Assembly (NCBI RefSeq): GCF_018739865.1
Contig: NZ_JADOER010000015.1
Span: 32,261 to 96,260, forward strand
DNA: 64,000 nt
Direction of reading: 5' to 3'
Source of the DNA: Leptothoe kymatousa TAU-MAC 1615
Lineage (GTDB): Bacteria > Cyanobacteriota > Cyanobacteriia > Phormidesmidales > Phormidesmidaceae
Shown: one piece after another, positions 36,607-47,300 of the stretch
Position numbering within the stretch: the stretch's first letter is position 1
Layout of the letters: the number at the start of each line of letters is the position of its first letter
The notes under the pieces: generated by a model
Told to the model about the DNA's origin: nothing
The model's input: the letters and a program-made list of their open reading frames with translations, nothing else
Databases searched by the model: none
Program-made: the position numbers and the translations under genes

Positions 36607-37404
36607 CTACTGGGTGCAACAGTTAGGCATGGGTTGTTCAGCAACCTCCGCCAGGTTCACTGACGATAGAAGATTCGTCCAAGCATTGGCAATATCTGGA
36701 TCATTCGGCGCACTTTGATAAAGTTCCCCCAATAGAGTGATGGCGTCTTGCCAAAGACCATTACTAGCGTAGATGGCGGCTTGCTCTTTGGGGGTAGCCT
36801 CTGCTAGCGATAGATCTACGCTTGGGTCTACGGTCACCCGAGCAATGGAGCCATAGACAAAGGGTGGATTTACAGGGTCACAATTAGCAACTAGGGACCA
36901 TGTATATAATTTATTTACCTGTATAGGGACATCCCCAGGCAAGGTGAACTGTATGATCCCTTCAGTGCTAGTAGCTAGAGTACTTTCATAAAGGGTATTT
37001 TCCTGGTCATCCTGTAGAACAAATTCGAAGGAAACAGAATCTGGAAAATTAGGCACATAAAACCAAAACCTAGGGCTTTCCTGGGTAGTGACGCTCAGCA
37101 CCGATTCATAGTCTTTATTATTCAATTGCCCCAATGTGTCACTAACAAGAGGCTCTCGAGTTCGTGGCACCAACGCAGTTAAGTCTAATGGGGTGGATGG
37201 GACACAAGCGGGGGGAGTCTCATTGCGAGTTGCCGAGCCCCGTCGCCCAGGGGGGGAGCCTAAGCTAGCCAAAATGGGGGCGCTGTAGTTATAGCTGGGG
37301 GTGTCAATGGTGCTCTGTTGAGCTTGGGCAACCGACAATGGTGATAGACATGGGCATAACAGCACACTGCTCCATAGGGCAAAGATGACTGGAGATAGTT
37401 TCAT
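36607..37404 (-). CDS. DUF928 exported protein 2 (end of sigma-CHAT operon)
   Basis: 265 aa. A signal peptide (about 1-28, ending VAQAQ) is followed by the DUF928 domain (about 60-200: LTALVPRT, FWFYVPNFPDSVSFEFVLQD, KLYTWSLVANCDP). The C-terminal 60 residues form a helical, TPR-like tail (EQAAIYASNGLWQDAITLLGELYQ). It starts 4 bp inside the CHAT-CHASE2 gene, so the pair is translationally coupled and last in the operon. It is a paralogue of the DUF928 protein at 26.8 kb, which also neighbours a CHASE2 gene. Confidence 0.88.
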   Translation of the reverse strand: MKLSPVIFALWSSVLLCPCLSPLSVAQAQQSTIDTPSYNYSAPILASLGSPPGRRGSATRNETPPACVPSTPLDLTALVPRTREPLVSDTLGQLNNKDYESVLSVTTQESPRFWFYVPNFPDSVSFEFVLQDDQENTLYESTLATSTEGIIQFTLPGDVPIQVNKLYTWSLVANCDPVNPPFVYGSIARVTVDPSVDLSLAEATPKEQAAIYASNGLWQDAITLLGELYQSAPNDPDIANAWTNLLSSVNLAEVAEQPMPNCCTQ

Positions 37405-39809
37405 AAAGCCTCCTGTACGTTAGTTTTTTCACGGAACAACAAACGAGATAATGACGGATAATCAGAAATAGGAACACTCGCCATAATGACTAACAGTAAA
37501 ATTGCTGCGGGCACCCAAGGCACCCAATAATAGGACTTTACCAATAGCAACCCACACATACCTAAAAGACCTAATTCCGTGCCCATTAAAATCAGGGCCC
37601 AATAGTTGAAAAAGTGTTTTGCTTTATCCCTACGTCTAAATAAGAGCACTTCAATGAGTAAGCTCCCCCCACATCCCCAGGCAACAATCCAAAGGGTCTC
37701 CCCCCATTCTGGCCAGGTTTTTAGCAGTGGACGATCATCTAAAACCGCGCTAATTAAGTGACTGGTCATTTGGGCCTGCATAAACACCCCCTTGGTTTGG
37801 TGCTCTATCCGGGGGCTCTTGCTATAGGGCGTCATCCAGTAATCGCCAAAACTGTTGGCGGTAGTGCCAATTAGGACGATGCGATCGCGAATTGCCTCTG
37901 GATTTACGTTTCCTGTTCTTAATTGTGTCAATGTAATCTGATTAGCAATTTGTTTAGGACTATCTAAACTGCGATAGTTTAGCAATAATTGGTGCCCCCA
38001 GGCTTCGATGCCTCGGTAGCCCCCCGCATTGGACCCAATGGGCTTAAAGGTAACGTCTTCAATTTGTAAATAGCCTTCAGGGGAAGCCTGGATTGTCATC
38101 CCTTCCTTGGAGAGATAATGCAAAGCCAATTGAGCACCTAAGCTATAGGTAGCTAAACAAGGAGATGTCGGTTGTGGCGTTATCGCCAATAGCTGTCGTC
38201 GCAATACACCGTCAGCATCGGCGATGGAGTCACTAAAGCCAATCCGATTGGTCGGCACTTCCGGCGGTGGCGCAATGCCAGGATTGTTGGTTTCAGCCTC
38301 ACTACTCTTACAAACGGCAATAAACTTGTCATTCTCGGTCAGCTGTTGAGCTAACTCAGGTAACCCTGGTGGCGCTGAAAAGTCTCTATAAATATCCAGG
38401 CCAATTACCCGAGGCTGCATCTGTTCTAACTGCTTTAAACTATCCAGTAAGGCCTGGTCAGATAAAGATCCTCGAGGGTTTTCATGGCGCTGATTTTGAA
38501 TGTCCTCTTCTGTAATGGTTACCACCACCAAACGCTCATCCGGGAGTTCCTTGGCCCGCAGACCGATGAAGCCATCAAACGCTTTTAATTCCCATCCCTG
38601 GAAAATCCCCATGTAGCGAAGGGCAATGACCATGATCGTCATTACCGCATGGGTGAGTAACCTCAACCCCAGTGGCAATGACGGTGGAGGTACTTTTTTT
38701 TGTAACAAACCACTCCACAAAAGAGGCCTATTTGCCGGATTTTGGTAAATGGTAGGAAGCCAAGAAGCGCAGGGATAATCATTTTCTAGGCCTTGTAATT
38801 TCTTGCGCGCTTCGCGCACAGCTAGAGAAAAATATTCTCCCCGAGCAAAGGCTTCTAAAAAGGCTTTCAGGAAAACATGGGCAACCGGATCTGGCACCAC
38901 TTCCTGCATCACAAGAATGTGGGGGATTTGTAAATCGGCTAAGGATTGGGCTAGCCTTAGCCCGTCACAGGAGTTAAAAATAGCGATTTGCAACCCTCGT
39001 TGCACAGCGGTTTGCAATGCATTTTTGAGCTTGGGAACAGTAATGGTTTCGGTTGGGTTAATTTGAAAATGGCCAACTAATTGTTCTGTATTATCGTCGT
39101 CTTGCCTGACCTCAGTAAAGCTATGGCCTGCAAAAAAGATAAGGTCCCACCCTTGGACATCCCAAAGATATTGATCCAGGGTTGGTCGGTCGGGTTCAGT
39201 CAGGCAATGTACATCGGCTTCGGATAGGTGGTTTAATAGGGCCAAATCTGTATCGATATCTAGCCCCTGGCTATCCCCTAGGATGGCTAAAATTCTAACT
39301 TTTTTTCGATTTTTGGTGATGCTAGACAGATGTTTTTCGTAAATCAGCGCACTAAGGGAAATTTCTAATTTGGGGTAGCGATCGCAGATATCCCATAGGT
39401 GCCATGGTAATCGCTGCACCCTAATCTGTTGGGTCTGCACAATTAACTGCACTTTATCCTGTGGGTTCAGCTGCTCTAAAAACTTCTCTTGCACAGGGCG
39501 AAAAGACTTAGCCTTTAACCACTCATTAAAACGATGCTGGAGCTCTTCCGCCAAGTCGTGACAATCATCTAGATATGAGATATTACTCGCAAACCCATCC
39601 TGACTAATGCCTAACCGCAATGCAGCACTACCCAACTGGCGATAGCTAGTTTGCCATTTCTGATACATATCATCCAAGTCAGGTGCAGCCGGCAAAGCAC
39701 CTAAAAGTTCAGTAGATGGAACTTCGCCTTCATTCCCGATTTGTAAGCTTACCGAAAAGCCCGTCGCTAACGTTCCATTATGTAGTTTTAAGGTAACTCG
39801 CTTATCCAT
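37401..39809 (-). CDS. CHAT-CHASE2 membrane receptor/protease
   Basis: 802 aa. An N-terminal cytoplasmic region (1-150) leads into a CHAT domain (about 150-365) with the caspase-type dyad: His in FFAGHS and Cys in FNSCDG. One membrane helix (about 385-402) is followed by an extracytoplasmic CHASE2 domain (about 405-690: VVVTITEEDI, VIGLDIYRDF, DRIVLIGTTA) and a cluster of three C-terminal helices. It would carry an outside signal to an inside protease domain. It starts 9 bp after DUF1822 and overlaps DUF928 by 4 nt. Both dyad residues are intact, so activity is plausible; substrate is unknown. Confidence 0.9.
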   Translation of the reverse strand: MDKRVTLKLHNGTLATGFSVSLQIGNEGEVPSTELLGALPAAPDLDDMYQKWQTSYRQLGSAALRLGISQDGFASNISYLDDCHDLAEELQHRFNEWLKAKSFRPVQEKFLEQLNPQDKVQLIVQTQQIRVQRLPWHLWDICDRYPKLEISLSALIYEKHLSSITKNRKKVRILAILGDSQGLDIDTDLALLNHLSEADVHCLTEPDRPTLDQYLWDVQGWDLIFFAGHSFTEVRQDDDNTEQLVGHFQINPTETITVPKLKNALQTAVQRGLQIAIFNSCDGLRLAQSLADLQIPHILVMQEVVPDPVAHVFLKAFLEAFARGEYFSLAVREARKKLQGLENDYPCASWLPTIYQNPANRPLLWSGLLQKKVPPPSLPLGLRLLTHAVMTIMVIALRYMGIFQGWELKAFDGFIGLRAKELPDERLVVVTITEEDIQNQRHENPRGSLSDQALLDSLKQLEQMQPRVIGLDIYRDFSAPPGLPELAQQLTENDKFIAVCKSSEAETNNPGIAPPPEVPTNRIGFSDSIADADGVLRRQLLAITPQPTSPCLATYSLGAQLALHYLSKEGMTIQASPEGYLQIEDVTFKPIGSNAGGYRGIEAWGHQLLLNYRSLDSPKQIANQITLTQLRTGNVNPEAIRDRIVLIGTTANSFGDYWMTPYSKSPRIEHQTKGVFMQAQMTSHLISAVLDDRPLLKTWPEWGETLWIVAWGCGGSLLIEVLLFRRRDKAKHFFNYWALILMGTELGLLGMCGLLLVKSYYWVPWVPAAILLLVIMASVPISDYPSLSRLLFREKTNVQEAL

Positions 39810-39818
39810 CGATCGCCC

Positions 39819-40817
39819 CTAAACAATCAACTGTTCTGAATGCTCAATACCTTCCAAATTAAGCTGTGTGGTGACCGGTTCACCCGGCTGACCAATAAAC
39901 TGTAGCTGAATGTAATTATCCGCCTGCCTTGCCTGGGCCTGCATAAACACCTGGCCCGACATCTCGAGAATGCGTAATTCTAAATTCGGTGGCAAATAGG
40001 GACGGCTCACCGGATAAACTTGTACACCAATATGGATTTCATCCACTGTTTTAGATTGTAATTGAATCAAAAGCAGTAACTGTTCCCGCCCTAGTCGTAA
40101 CGACAGATCAATCAGCTTACCTTTGCGAACGCCAATTTCCGGTTCCTGTTTCAGTTGACGAAATAAGCTGTTTCTAACAGTAAACGCTGGCGTTAGCTGT
40201 GTTGTTTCAAACAACATATCCACTGTTTGCCAACCAGCCTCGATCCAACCAGGTTCAAAAATTTTGTCAAACCACTGACTTAGAGGGGCCATAACCTCTG
40301 ATAGCCGTTCACCTACCGTAACAGTTTCAGATTGATTGCACCTATGGAGATGGTCAATCATTGCTTCTGGAGTGCTTAACTCTCGAAGTGCTAATGTTTC
40401 CTTTTCTACTACGGGCACGAAACCCAGCAATCGAGCGGTCTGAAAATTGTCACTCAATTCCACCACGCCATAGCCAATGCGGAGGGTCCAAGTCTCAGCA
40501 GGAAAAGAACAATGGGTGGCGTTTGCTAATACCGGACGACATTCCAACCTACCTATACCCGGCAGCACCAAATCTGCCACATTCGCCATCAAACGAGTCG
40601 TTTTATTCCAACTATCACTATTTTTCAGGTCAGTCTCAATACCAAGAATATTACAATAATCATGCATTACCCAAACAGCTAACGTATTGTGACGAACCTG
40701 GTTAGCTTTTTCCATCGACGGCTGTTCTGCTGCAAATTTATCAGCCATTTGTCTTGCAGCTTTTGGAATTGGCAGCGGCACCGCCACGTCATAACTAATA
40801 TCAAAATCTTGTCGCAT
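39819..40817 (-). CDS. DUF1822 protein
   Basis: 332 aa, soluble, no signal peptide. Pattern of the cyanobacterial DUF1822 family: an N-terminal helix rich in Ala/Gln (AARQMADKFA), then NTLAVWVMHDYCNILGIETDL, then DLVLPGIGRLECRPV and GYGVVELSDNF. Function unknown; in cyanobacteria it regularly lies between a sigma-like factor and a CHASE2 gene, as here. It starts 41 bp after the sigma gene stop. Confidence 0.85.
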   Translation of the reverse strand: MRQDFDISYDVAVPLPIPKAARQMADKFAAEQPSMEKANQVRHNTLAVWVMHDYCNILGIETDLKNSDSWNKTTRLMANVADLVLPGIGRLECRPVLANATHCSFPAETWTLRIGYGVVELSDNFQTARLLGFVPVVEKETLALRELSTPEAMIDHLHRCNQSETVTVGERLSEVMAPLSQWFDKIFEPGWIEAGWQTVDMLFETTQLTPAFTVRNSLFRQLKQEPEIGVRKGKLIDLSLRLGREQLLLLIQLQSKTVDEIHIGVQVYPVSRPYLPPNLELRILEMSGQVFMQAQARQADNYIQLQFIGQPGEPVTTQLNLEGIEHSEQLIV

Positions 40818-40858
40818 GATGTTTACCCTTAGAAACTGGATTGTTTAGATATCGTCTT

Positions 40859-41500
40859 TTACAGATAGCCTTGTTGTTGTCCAAACTCTCGTAGAATAGG
40901 CATACATTGTCGCTGGTAAAAGCTAGCCAATGTCCCGATCGAGATATTTAACTCTGCTGATAGATCTTTCCAAGGCACTTCCGGGGGCAACCGTTTTAGG
41001 ATTAGTAAACGGCCGGTAATTTCAGGACGTCCCTTAATATGAATTTTCTCAAGACGCGGATCTGTTGCCGCCCACTGCTGCACTTCATCTAATATGGGTG
41101 GAATATCTGGCTGAGCTTCTAATCTGTCGATCGGATCAGTGGGTTTATCCATACTTCCCTTTGGATTTTTTGACTTATCAATATTTCTATGTTTTTCCGC
41201 TTGCCGAGCTATGTATTTATCCTTTAGCCGAAATTTCAAATAATTATTTAGCCAAGTAACAACACTGGCTTTCTCCGGATCATATGTACAACCTGTGTTT
41301 GATTCGCACAGGTTTTGGCAAAAATAAATCCAGGTTTGCTGTAACGCATCTTGATAGTACGGCACCTGTTCGTTCCAAAGCTGATCAGCAACCAACCGAA
41401 TAATCTGCGTTAGTCGTTTTTGACGTATGGCACTACCCACGGGATGACGACACGCTTCAGCAACTAGGTCTTGGATTTGTTTCTGCGTTTTTTTCATCAA
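40859..41500 (-). CDS. Sigma-70-like factor heading the CHAT-CHASE2 operon
   Basis: 213 aa. The N-terminal half resembles sigma region 2 (QLWNEQVPYYQDALQQTWIYFCQNL, then VVTWLNNYLKFRLKD). The C-terminal half resembles region 4 HTH (VPWKDLSAELNISIGTLASFYQRQCMPILREF). This divergent ECF-like type occurs in cyanobacteria directly upstream of DUF1822 and CHASE2 genes. It probably directs transcription of the operon; no anti-sigma gene is seen, unless DUF1822 or the CHAT protein serves as one, which is speculation. Confidence 0.8.
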   Translation of the reverse strand: MMKKTQKQIQDLVAEACRHPVGSAIRQKRLTQIIRLVADQLWNEQVPYYQDALQQTWIYFCQNLCESNTGCTYDPEKASVVTWLNNYLKFRLKDKYIARQAEKHRNIDKSKNPKGSMDKPTDPIDRLEAQPDIPPILDEVQQWAATDPRLEKIHIKGRPEITGRLLILKRLPPEVPWKDLSAELNISIGTLASFYQRQCMPILREFGQQQGYL

Positions 41501-42726
41501 GAGTATCGCTCTGTAAAGGAACGATGGCTATTGGCTTCTATAAAGCTATCAGGCACAACCATATTTTTTTTGCAGCAGCCCTTCAAAAAAATACGGCTGA
41601 TCCTTCAGTGTTACTGCGAACCGACATCAGATAATATTTTGCCGATGGCGTCATTGTAAAGATTTTTAATAAACGGAAGGTCCTGCTAATTCTCAAATCA
41701 GCATTAGTAAAAAAAATCACTGATTGAGACAATCTAGCCATCTATGCCGCAGATTATCCATCTTATTTAAAGAGAAAGGACCTCTCTCGAGCAAAATGCC
41801 ATTTCAAATTAGTTAGATTTATGCAAAAAAACTAATAATCAACCCGATAAATGAATATGCGTTGAAAAATTGTTGTTGACTAAATCTAATCTCAGACAGT
41901 TCAACATTTTTAATGGTCGCTTTTACATTTTTTATTTAAAGCAGACACGCCATCCCAAGGGCTACATGAAATGCCCTGATAGCAAACATTCGTTTTCTCT
42001 GAACAGTCTTTAACCTCGATTAAGAGTGTTGACTGAACAGCCCCCTACAAAGTCGAATTCTCATCCATCCAGGTGCTAAGCAATGAAGAATACTGTAGCT
42101 AAAATCAATAGATTACCCGCATGCCAGGTAAAAAACGACTTACAACGCCTGAACTTAGGAAATATTCTGACTGTTTCAGATGTTTACTATTACGCAAACT
42201 TTTTCGAGCTAAAACAACTTTTTGAGTGTGACCATAAAACTCCTATATAAATAGGAATACTAATCATGAGCTGCGGTCAGCATTATCATTTTTGTCAATG
42301 TCATCAACAAATGATGCTTCTAGATAGCACAACGATATGACAACAGACATAAACGCATTGCTTCCATGTCACTCTCGATATCCCTTGATGAACCTTATCT
42401 CCTTCTTCAGATAGGGAGGGTAGTTTTCTATTGAGGTGTTGACTGACTACTTTTAAGTTTAGATTCTGCCTTATCAATCTTGACCAAGTCTTGTGAAGAC
42501 ACTCAGGCAAGAGGCGAGAGAACAACTCAAAGAAAATTCGAGATGATTGCAAAAAAGCTAAAATCTCACCTGATAGGTGAGTAAGGCAGCTAAAAAGAAA
42601 ACCATCCAAGCTACCTATGTATTGCTTCTAAGTCATGAAGAAAATGAGATAAAAATCTTTTTCTTAAAAGACTATAGCCCAATGAAGGCAGTACCTTAAC
42701 ACACATCAAACTCAAAGGAGTAAATT
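41501..42726. other. 1.2-kb AT-rich region with one possible small gene
   Basis: Upstream of the sigma gene (minus) and the PPC-like gene (plus). Apart from the 55-aa frame at 42083-42250, I see no gene or RNA. ATTGCAAAAAAGCTAAAATC near 42548 resembles ATTGCAAAAAAGTTGAAATC near 44108; the two surroundings share about 60 bp of weak similarity. Confidence 0.5.
42083..42250 (+). CDS. Possible 55-aa small protein
   Basis: ATG at 42083 with AGGTG 9 bp upstream opens a 55-residue frame (NTVAKINRLPACQVKN, then ILTVSDVYYYANFFELKQLF) of mixed charge and plausible helix pattern. It stands alone and is not recognised. A short stem CCTAT/ATAGG overlaps its stop. Confidence 0.38.
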   Translation: MKNTVAKINRLPACQVKNDLQRLNLGNILTVSDVYYYANFFELKQLFECDHKTPI

Positions 42727-43824
42727 ATGGCTGAATTTGATCTAGAAAGAATACAGAGCACTCCTGTTTCCCAAAATGAAAATACTCTCAACAACTCCGA
42801 AAGTAGCGATATCTTCGAATTTGATGTTTATGGATACCGAAGCAACATCGGTCTTTATTTACATAATGTGAACGGTGGTGATGCTGATCTGAATCTTTAT
42901 TACGACAGTAATAACAATGGCTTTTTAGATAGCAATGATGAGTTGGTTATCTCTTCAACCAATGGAGGTAATAGTTCAGAGACTATTGATTATGCAGCTC
43001 CAACAACGCAAGGGACTTATTTTGCTGAGGTATTTCTTTACAGCCTTAACTCTGGTTCCTCTGAGATCTCTTACGATCTCGATCTTTCTTTTATTTATAG
43101 TAATGAAGAGAGGGGATTAGGTCTAATTGATGAAACACCTGTTTCACTCAATAGATATTCTGTCAGTGAGGCATCTCCAACTGATGTATTTGAGTTTAGT
43201 GTCGACGGCACTCAAAATCTCAACCTGAGTCTGCATAATATTAGCTCTGGCGATGATGCAGATTTGTATCTCTATGAAGATACAAATAATAACGGCATCT
43301 TTGATAATGATGATGTGCAGATCCAGTATTCTTGGAATAGTGGCAATAGTGATGACAGCATTAGCTTACAAGCTGATAGTGGCACCTATTTTGCCCAAGT
43401 AAGGCGTTATGAGTATGACAGTCAGGGTTCAGTCTATTATGATCTAGATATTTCGACTACTGACAACGCTAGCAATTTGCTTGGAACTGATGTTGAGCTA
43501 GGCAACATCGACGACGATCTGGTTTTACAAGGAAATGTTGGAGACCTAAAGACAACTGTCACCTATGAGTTTTCATTGGGGGCCAATGAAGGAGTTAACC
43601 TTTTGTTAGAGGGGCTGAGTGATGATGCTGATATACGGGTAGTTCGCGACAACAATAACAATGGCATTGTTGACTCAGATGAAGTGCTAGGTATATCCCA
43701 AAATTGGAATAATGCTAATGAAGTAATCTCAGGCATTGAGCAGGCAGGTAACTACTTTATCCAGGTGTACCAGTATACGGGTAATACTTCATACAACCTA
43801 AATGTAGAACACTATAGTTTATAG
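42727..43824 (+). CDS. Secreted-type protein with three PPC-like domains and calcium loops
   Basis: 365 aa built of three ~115-residue repeats of the bacterial pre-peptidase C-terminal (PPC) type, each with the pattern D-x-FEF-x-V-x-G, L-x-L-x-x-D-ADL-x-LY-x-D, and GTYF-x-V-x-x-Y. Each repeat carries an EF-hand-like loop: DSNNNGFLDSNDE, DTNNNGIFDNDD, DNNNNGIVDSDE. No peptidase domain or signal peptide is present, so it is a free-standing PPC array, probably exported without Sec and calcium-stabilised. AAAGGAG at 42715-42721 is a good ribosome-binding site. It precedes TPS exoprotein 2, separated by a terminator. Confidence 0.8.
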   Translation: MAEFDLERIQSTPVSQNENTLNNSESSDIFEFDVYGYRSNIGLYLHNVNGGDADLNLYYDSNNNGFLDSNDELVISSTNGGNSSETIDYAAPTTQGTYFAEVFLYSLNSGSSEISYDLDLSFIYSNEERGLGLIDETPVSLNRYSVSEASPTDVFEFSVDGTQNLNLSLHNISSGDDADLYLYEDTNNNGIFDNDDVQIQYSWNSGNSDDSISLQADSGTYFAQVRRYEYDSQGSVYYDLDISTTDNASNLLGTDVELGNIDDDLVLQGNVGDLKTTVTYEFSLGANEGVNLLLEGLSDDADIRVVRDNNNNGIVDSDEVLGISQNWNNANEVISGIEQAGNYFIQVYQYTGNTSYNLNVEHYSL

Positions 43825-43847
43825 TCTTCTATCCAGTCTTAAGGGAT

Positions 43848-43888
43848 AATTCTAGGTTCATAAAAGTTCACGAGCCTAGAATTTTAGT
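43848..43888 (+). terminator. Rho-independent terminator after the PPC-like gene
   Basis: AATTCTAGGTTC (43848-43859) pairs with GAGCCTAGAATT (43872-43883) with one G-T pair, followed by TTAGTTT. Confidence 0.8.
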
Positions 43889-44371
43889 TTCAGTGATATC
43901 GCTCTTCAACGACTTCAGCGAGATAAAAATTAGGATAGGAAGGGTGATTGGAGCGAGACTTATTTCTTCTGTTAGTGTTTTGGGCACTTACCTTTGCACT
44001 GTCTAGGGTTGAAAACTGGACAGTGTATTTTGTGTGTAATCATTAAAGATTTTAGGCTGATTTTAAGGACAAGATAAAGCAGCTAGCCACGATAAAAAAA
44101 TTGGAATAATTGCAAAAAAGTTGAAATCTCTCCAGATAAGTAAATGTGGTGTTTGAAGCACCCAGGGCATAGCCCCGCCGAACATAACGAATGCCATAAG
44201 AGCCCCTATGATTTGGAGAGCCATGATTCTAAACTTTATCGAAAGCAGTGTAGGCGAAATAAGTAGTCATTTATCTTTATTAGATAAATGACTACTTAAC
44301 CGATCGTTATAAGTGAGTTTCTTTATTGACACTCATAAGCTTCCACTTTGTACTGCCCCATAGGAAAAACG
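43889..44371. other. Leader region of TPS exoprotein 2
   Basis: No ORF of note. Contains the perfect 16-bp palindrome at 44261-44297, about 75 bp before the start codon. Confidence 0.5.
44261..44297. promoter_or_regulatory. Perfect 16-bp inverted repeat before TPS exoprotein 2
   Basis: AAGTAGTCATTTATCT (44261-44276) pairs without mismatch with AGATAAATGACTACTT (44282-44297) around TTATT. No T run follows. The AT-rich stem could be an operator for a dimeric regulator or an mRNA leader hairpin. Confidence 0.7.
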
Positions 44372-47300
44372 ATGGTGTTATTTTCGTGCTACCTGCAAGT
44401 AAAGAAAAGCCAGCTATTTCAAATTGTAGGCTTATTTTCTTTGATGTTTGGTGGAATTCCTAGTAGTGTTAATGCTCTACCCATTGTTCCTGATACCTCT
44501 TTAGGAAGTGAGTCGTCTATCCTGACACCCGAGAACAGAAACTCGCGTTCTGTGGAAGGTGGTGCCATAAGAGGTGGTAACCTGTTTCATAGTTTTGCCG
44601 AGTTTAATATTAATCTTGGTCAACAGATTGAATTTTCTTCTGATTCTACTGTCGAATCTATTTTTACACGTGTCACGGGAGTTAACGACTCTCAGATATT
44701 AGGTGCATTAAGAGTTTCTGGAGATGCTAACTTCTTTTTAATTAATCCAAACGGTATCTTTTTTGGTCCTGACGCTGAACTTAAACTGGATGGTTCTTTT
44801 CTTGCAACAACAGCGGATAGTGTCGCATTTGGGGACTACTTTAACTTTAATACAATGTCTCAAAATGTTCCACCTGAGACATTGCTAACGATTCAACCCT
44901 CTGCGTTAATTTACAGTCGTCCTAGCTCAGGATCAATTGTTAGTGAGGCTCGCTTAAGAGTTGATAATGGTGAACAGTTGCAATTAGTAGGCGGCACTGT
45001 TGATATTAAGAAAAATACCGATGCTCGTCTCAATTCTTTGATTAGAGCTCGTGAGGGACTGATTGAGTTAGGAGGAGTATCAGAGCCCGGTCAAGTCGGA
45101 TTATCCGCTGATGGCAATCTCTTATTTTCACAGAATGTTAATCGAGCAGCTATATCTATCTCCAATACGGAAGTAGATGCCAGACTGGATAATAGATTGA
45201 ATGGTGATAGCTCTATTACTCAGGGTGGTGATATCAATCTTTATGGAGACACTATTAGCTTAGATGGCATTAAGTTGTTCTCTGGATTTCGAGAACGTCG
45301 TGGCACCTCTAGCAGCCAGGCAGGTGATATTACCTTTGATGCAACGGGAGATATCATCATGATTAGAAGCCTGATTGAGAATAATTTATCTAAATTTTCA
45401 GTGGGCGTAAGTGGTCAAATTAGTTTGATTGCTAGCGGTGATATTCACCTAGATCGAACACGGATCACGAGTGAACTTAGTGGTACTGGCGGTAGTAGGA
45501 ATATTCTTGTTAGGGCCGGGGGAGACTTAGTCCTCGATACATCTAAAATACTCAATACTGTAAACCGACGGGGAAACGGTGATGCTGGTAATATCGATAT
45601 CCAAGCTGTTTCGCTGTATATGGAAACCGATGACGGTACTCGAAAATCGGAGCAATCGCAGATTAGCACTGGGACTGAAGGTCAAGGTAATGGTGGTGAT
45701 ATCAGTATTGCGGTTGATCGAATCAATATGATTGGTCCAGGCATATCAGGTTCTAGTGGGATTACAGCAAATTCCAGTGAACAAGATACTAGCGGTAATG
45801 CAGGTAGTATTGTTATTACCGTTGATGGTCCCATCTTTATGACTCAACGTGGCAAAATTGAATCAGCTATACAACGTAGAGCCATAGGCAATGGCGGTAA
45901 TATTGAAATCAATGCCCAATCTCTTACGCTAGAAGAAACTAGTTTTATTCAAGCTCAGAGTAGAAGCGGTGCTGACGGACTGCCTGGTAATATTACTCTC
46001 AATCTTGAAGGTGGTGACTTAGAGGTTTTAAGTGAAAGCTTTATTACGGCTTCTATTTCTAGTAACAATGCCGAGTCAAGTGGTAATTCTGAGAATTATG
46101 GCAATATTACAATTATTGCTGACGATATACTCTTGGGTAATCGGGGAGAGCTAGAGAACCGTAGCTTTATTGAAGTTTCCACATTTGGTAGCGTAGATGC
46201 AGGCCGTATCGATGTTACGGCTAACTCGATTGATATTGATCATATATACGTTTTCGAAGAAACATCTACTGAATCAAGTGGCTTCTTTAGTCGTAGTCGT
46301 CCAAATGCAGAGGGCGACGGTGGTGAGATAATTATAGATACAAAATCCCTCCGTTTAGCCGGGAACTCAGTGATCAATGCTGTTACAGAAGGCCGTTCCT
46401 CTGGAGGAGATCTGGATATTACAGCTGACCGCATTGAGCTAGTTGGTGGTGGACAAATTATTGCATCTACCTTTGGTGAAGGAGATGCTGGCAATGTAAC
46501 TATTAACACCTTTGAACAAATACTTATCTCTGGGGAAGATCCCAGTTATGCATTACAAGTCGAAAAGGCAGAAAGGTTGGTAACAGAAGATACTGATATC
46601 CTTGATTTAAGGCAAGTGATTAATCGAGAGAGCCCAAGAGGCTTGATTACTACAGAGAATCCAGCACCTAGTGGTATTTTTGTGTCTTCACAGCCGGTTG
46701 AATTGAGTGGTGCTGATGATAGTTTGAGTGGTAATGCAGGTGAATTAAGTATTTCCACAGATATTTTACTGATTGAAGATGGTGGGCAAATATCTGCCAA
46801 CACGTTCGGTTCTGGTAATGGTCTCACTTCAGAAATTAACGTGCGACGGTTATATATCCAAGATGGAGGTACTGTTGGAGCTGGCTCCCTGCTAATTCCT
46901 CAGGGTTCTTTGCTAGCTCCTAATATTGAGGCATCACAGTTAGGGGCTGGTGGAAACTTAATTATCAACGCTGTTGAAAAGATAGAAATCTCAGATACTG
47001 GTAGTCGACTCTTTACAAGTGCAGAGGGCAATGGGGCGGCGGGTAATATCCGTATCAATGAAACTGTTGATGGCAACCTTATTGTTGTCGTGCGTGATAA
47101 AGCAGAAATCAGTGCTCGTACGGAAAGTAGCACTGGTGGTAATATTGAGTTTAACAACCCTGATGCTGTATTACTTCGTAACGGAGGGCGCATTAATGTC
47201 GAATCTGGTGCCTCTCAATCCACTGTCAGAAGCGGTAATATTAACCTCAATATGCCGGATGGATTTGTAATTACTGTTCCTGAAGAAGACAGTGACATTA

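Noticed and set aside
42304..42609. 101-aa minus-strand ORF
   Set aside because: Isolated, skewed composition and no family match; the 55-aa plus-strand frame at 42083 is the better candidate in this region.
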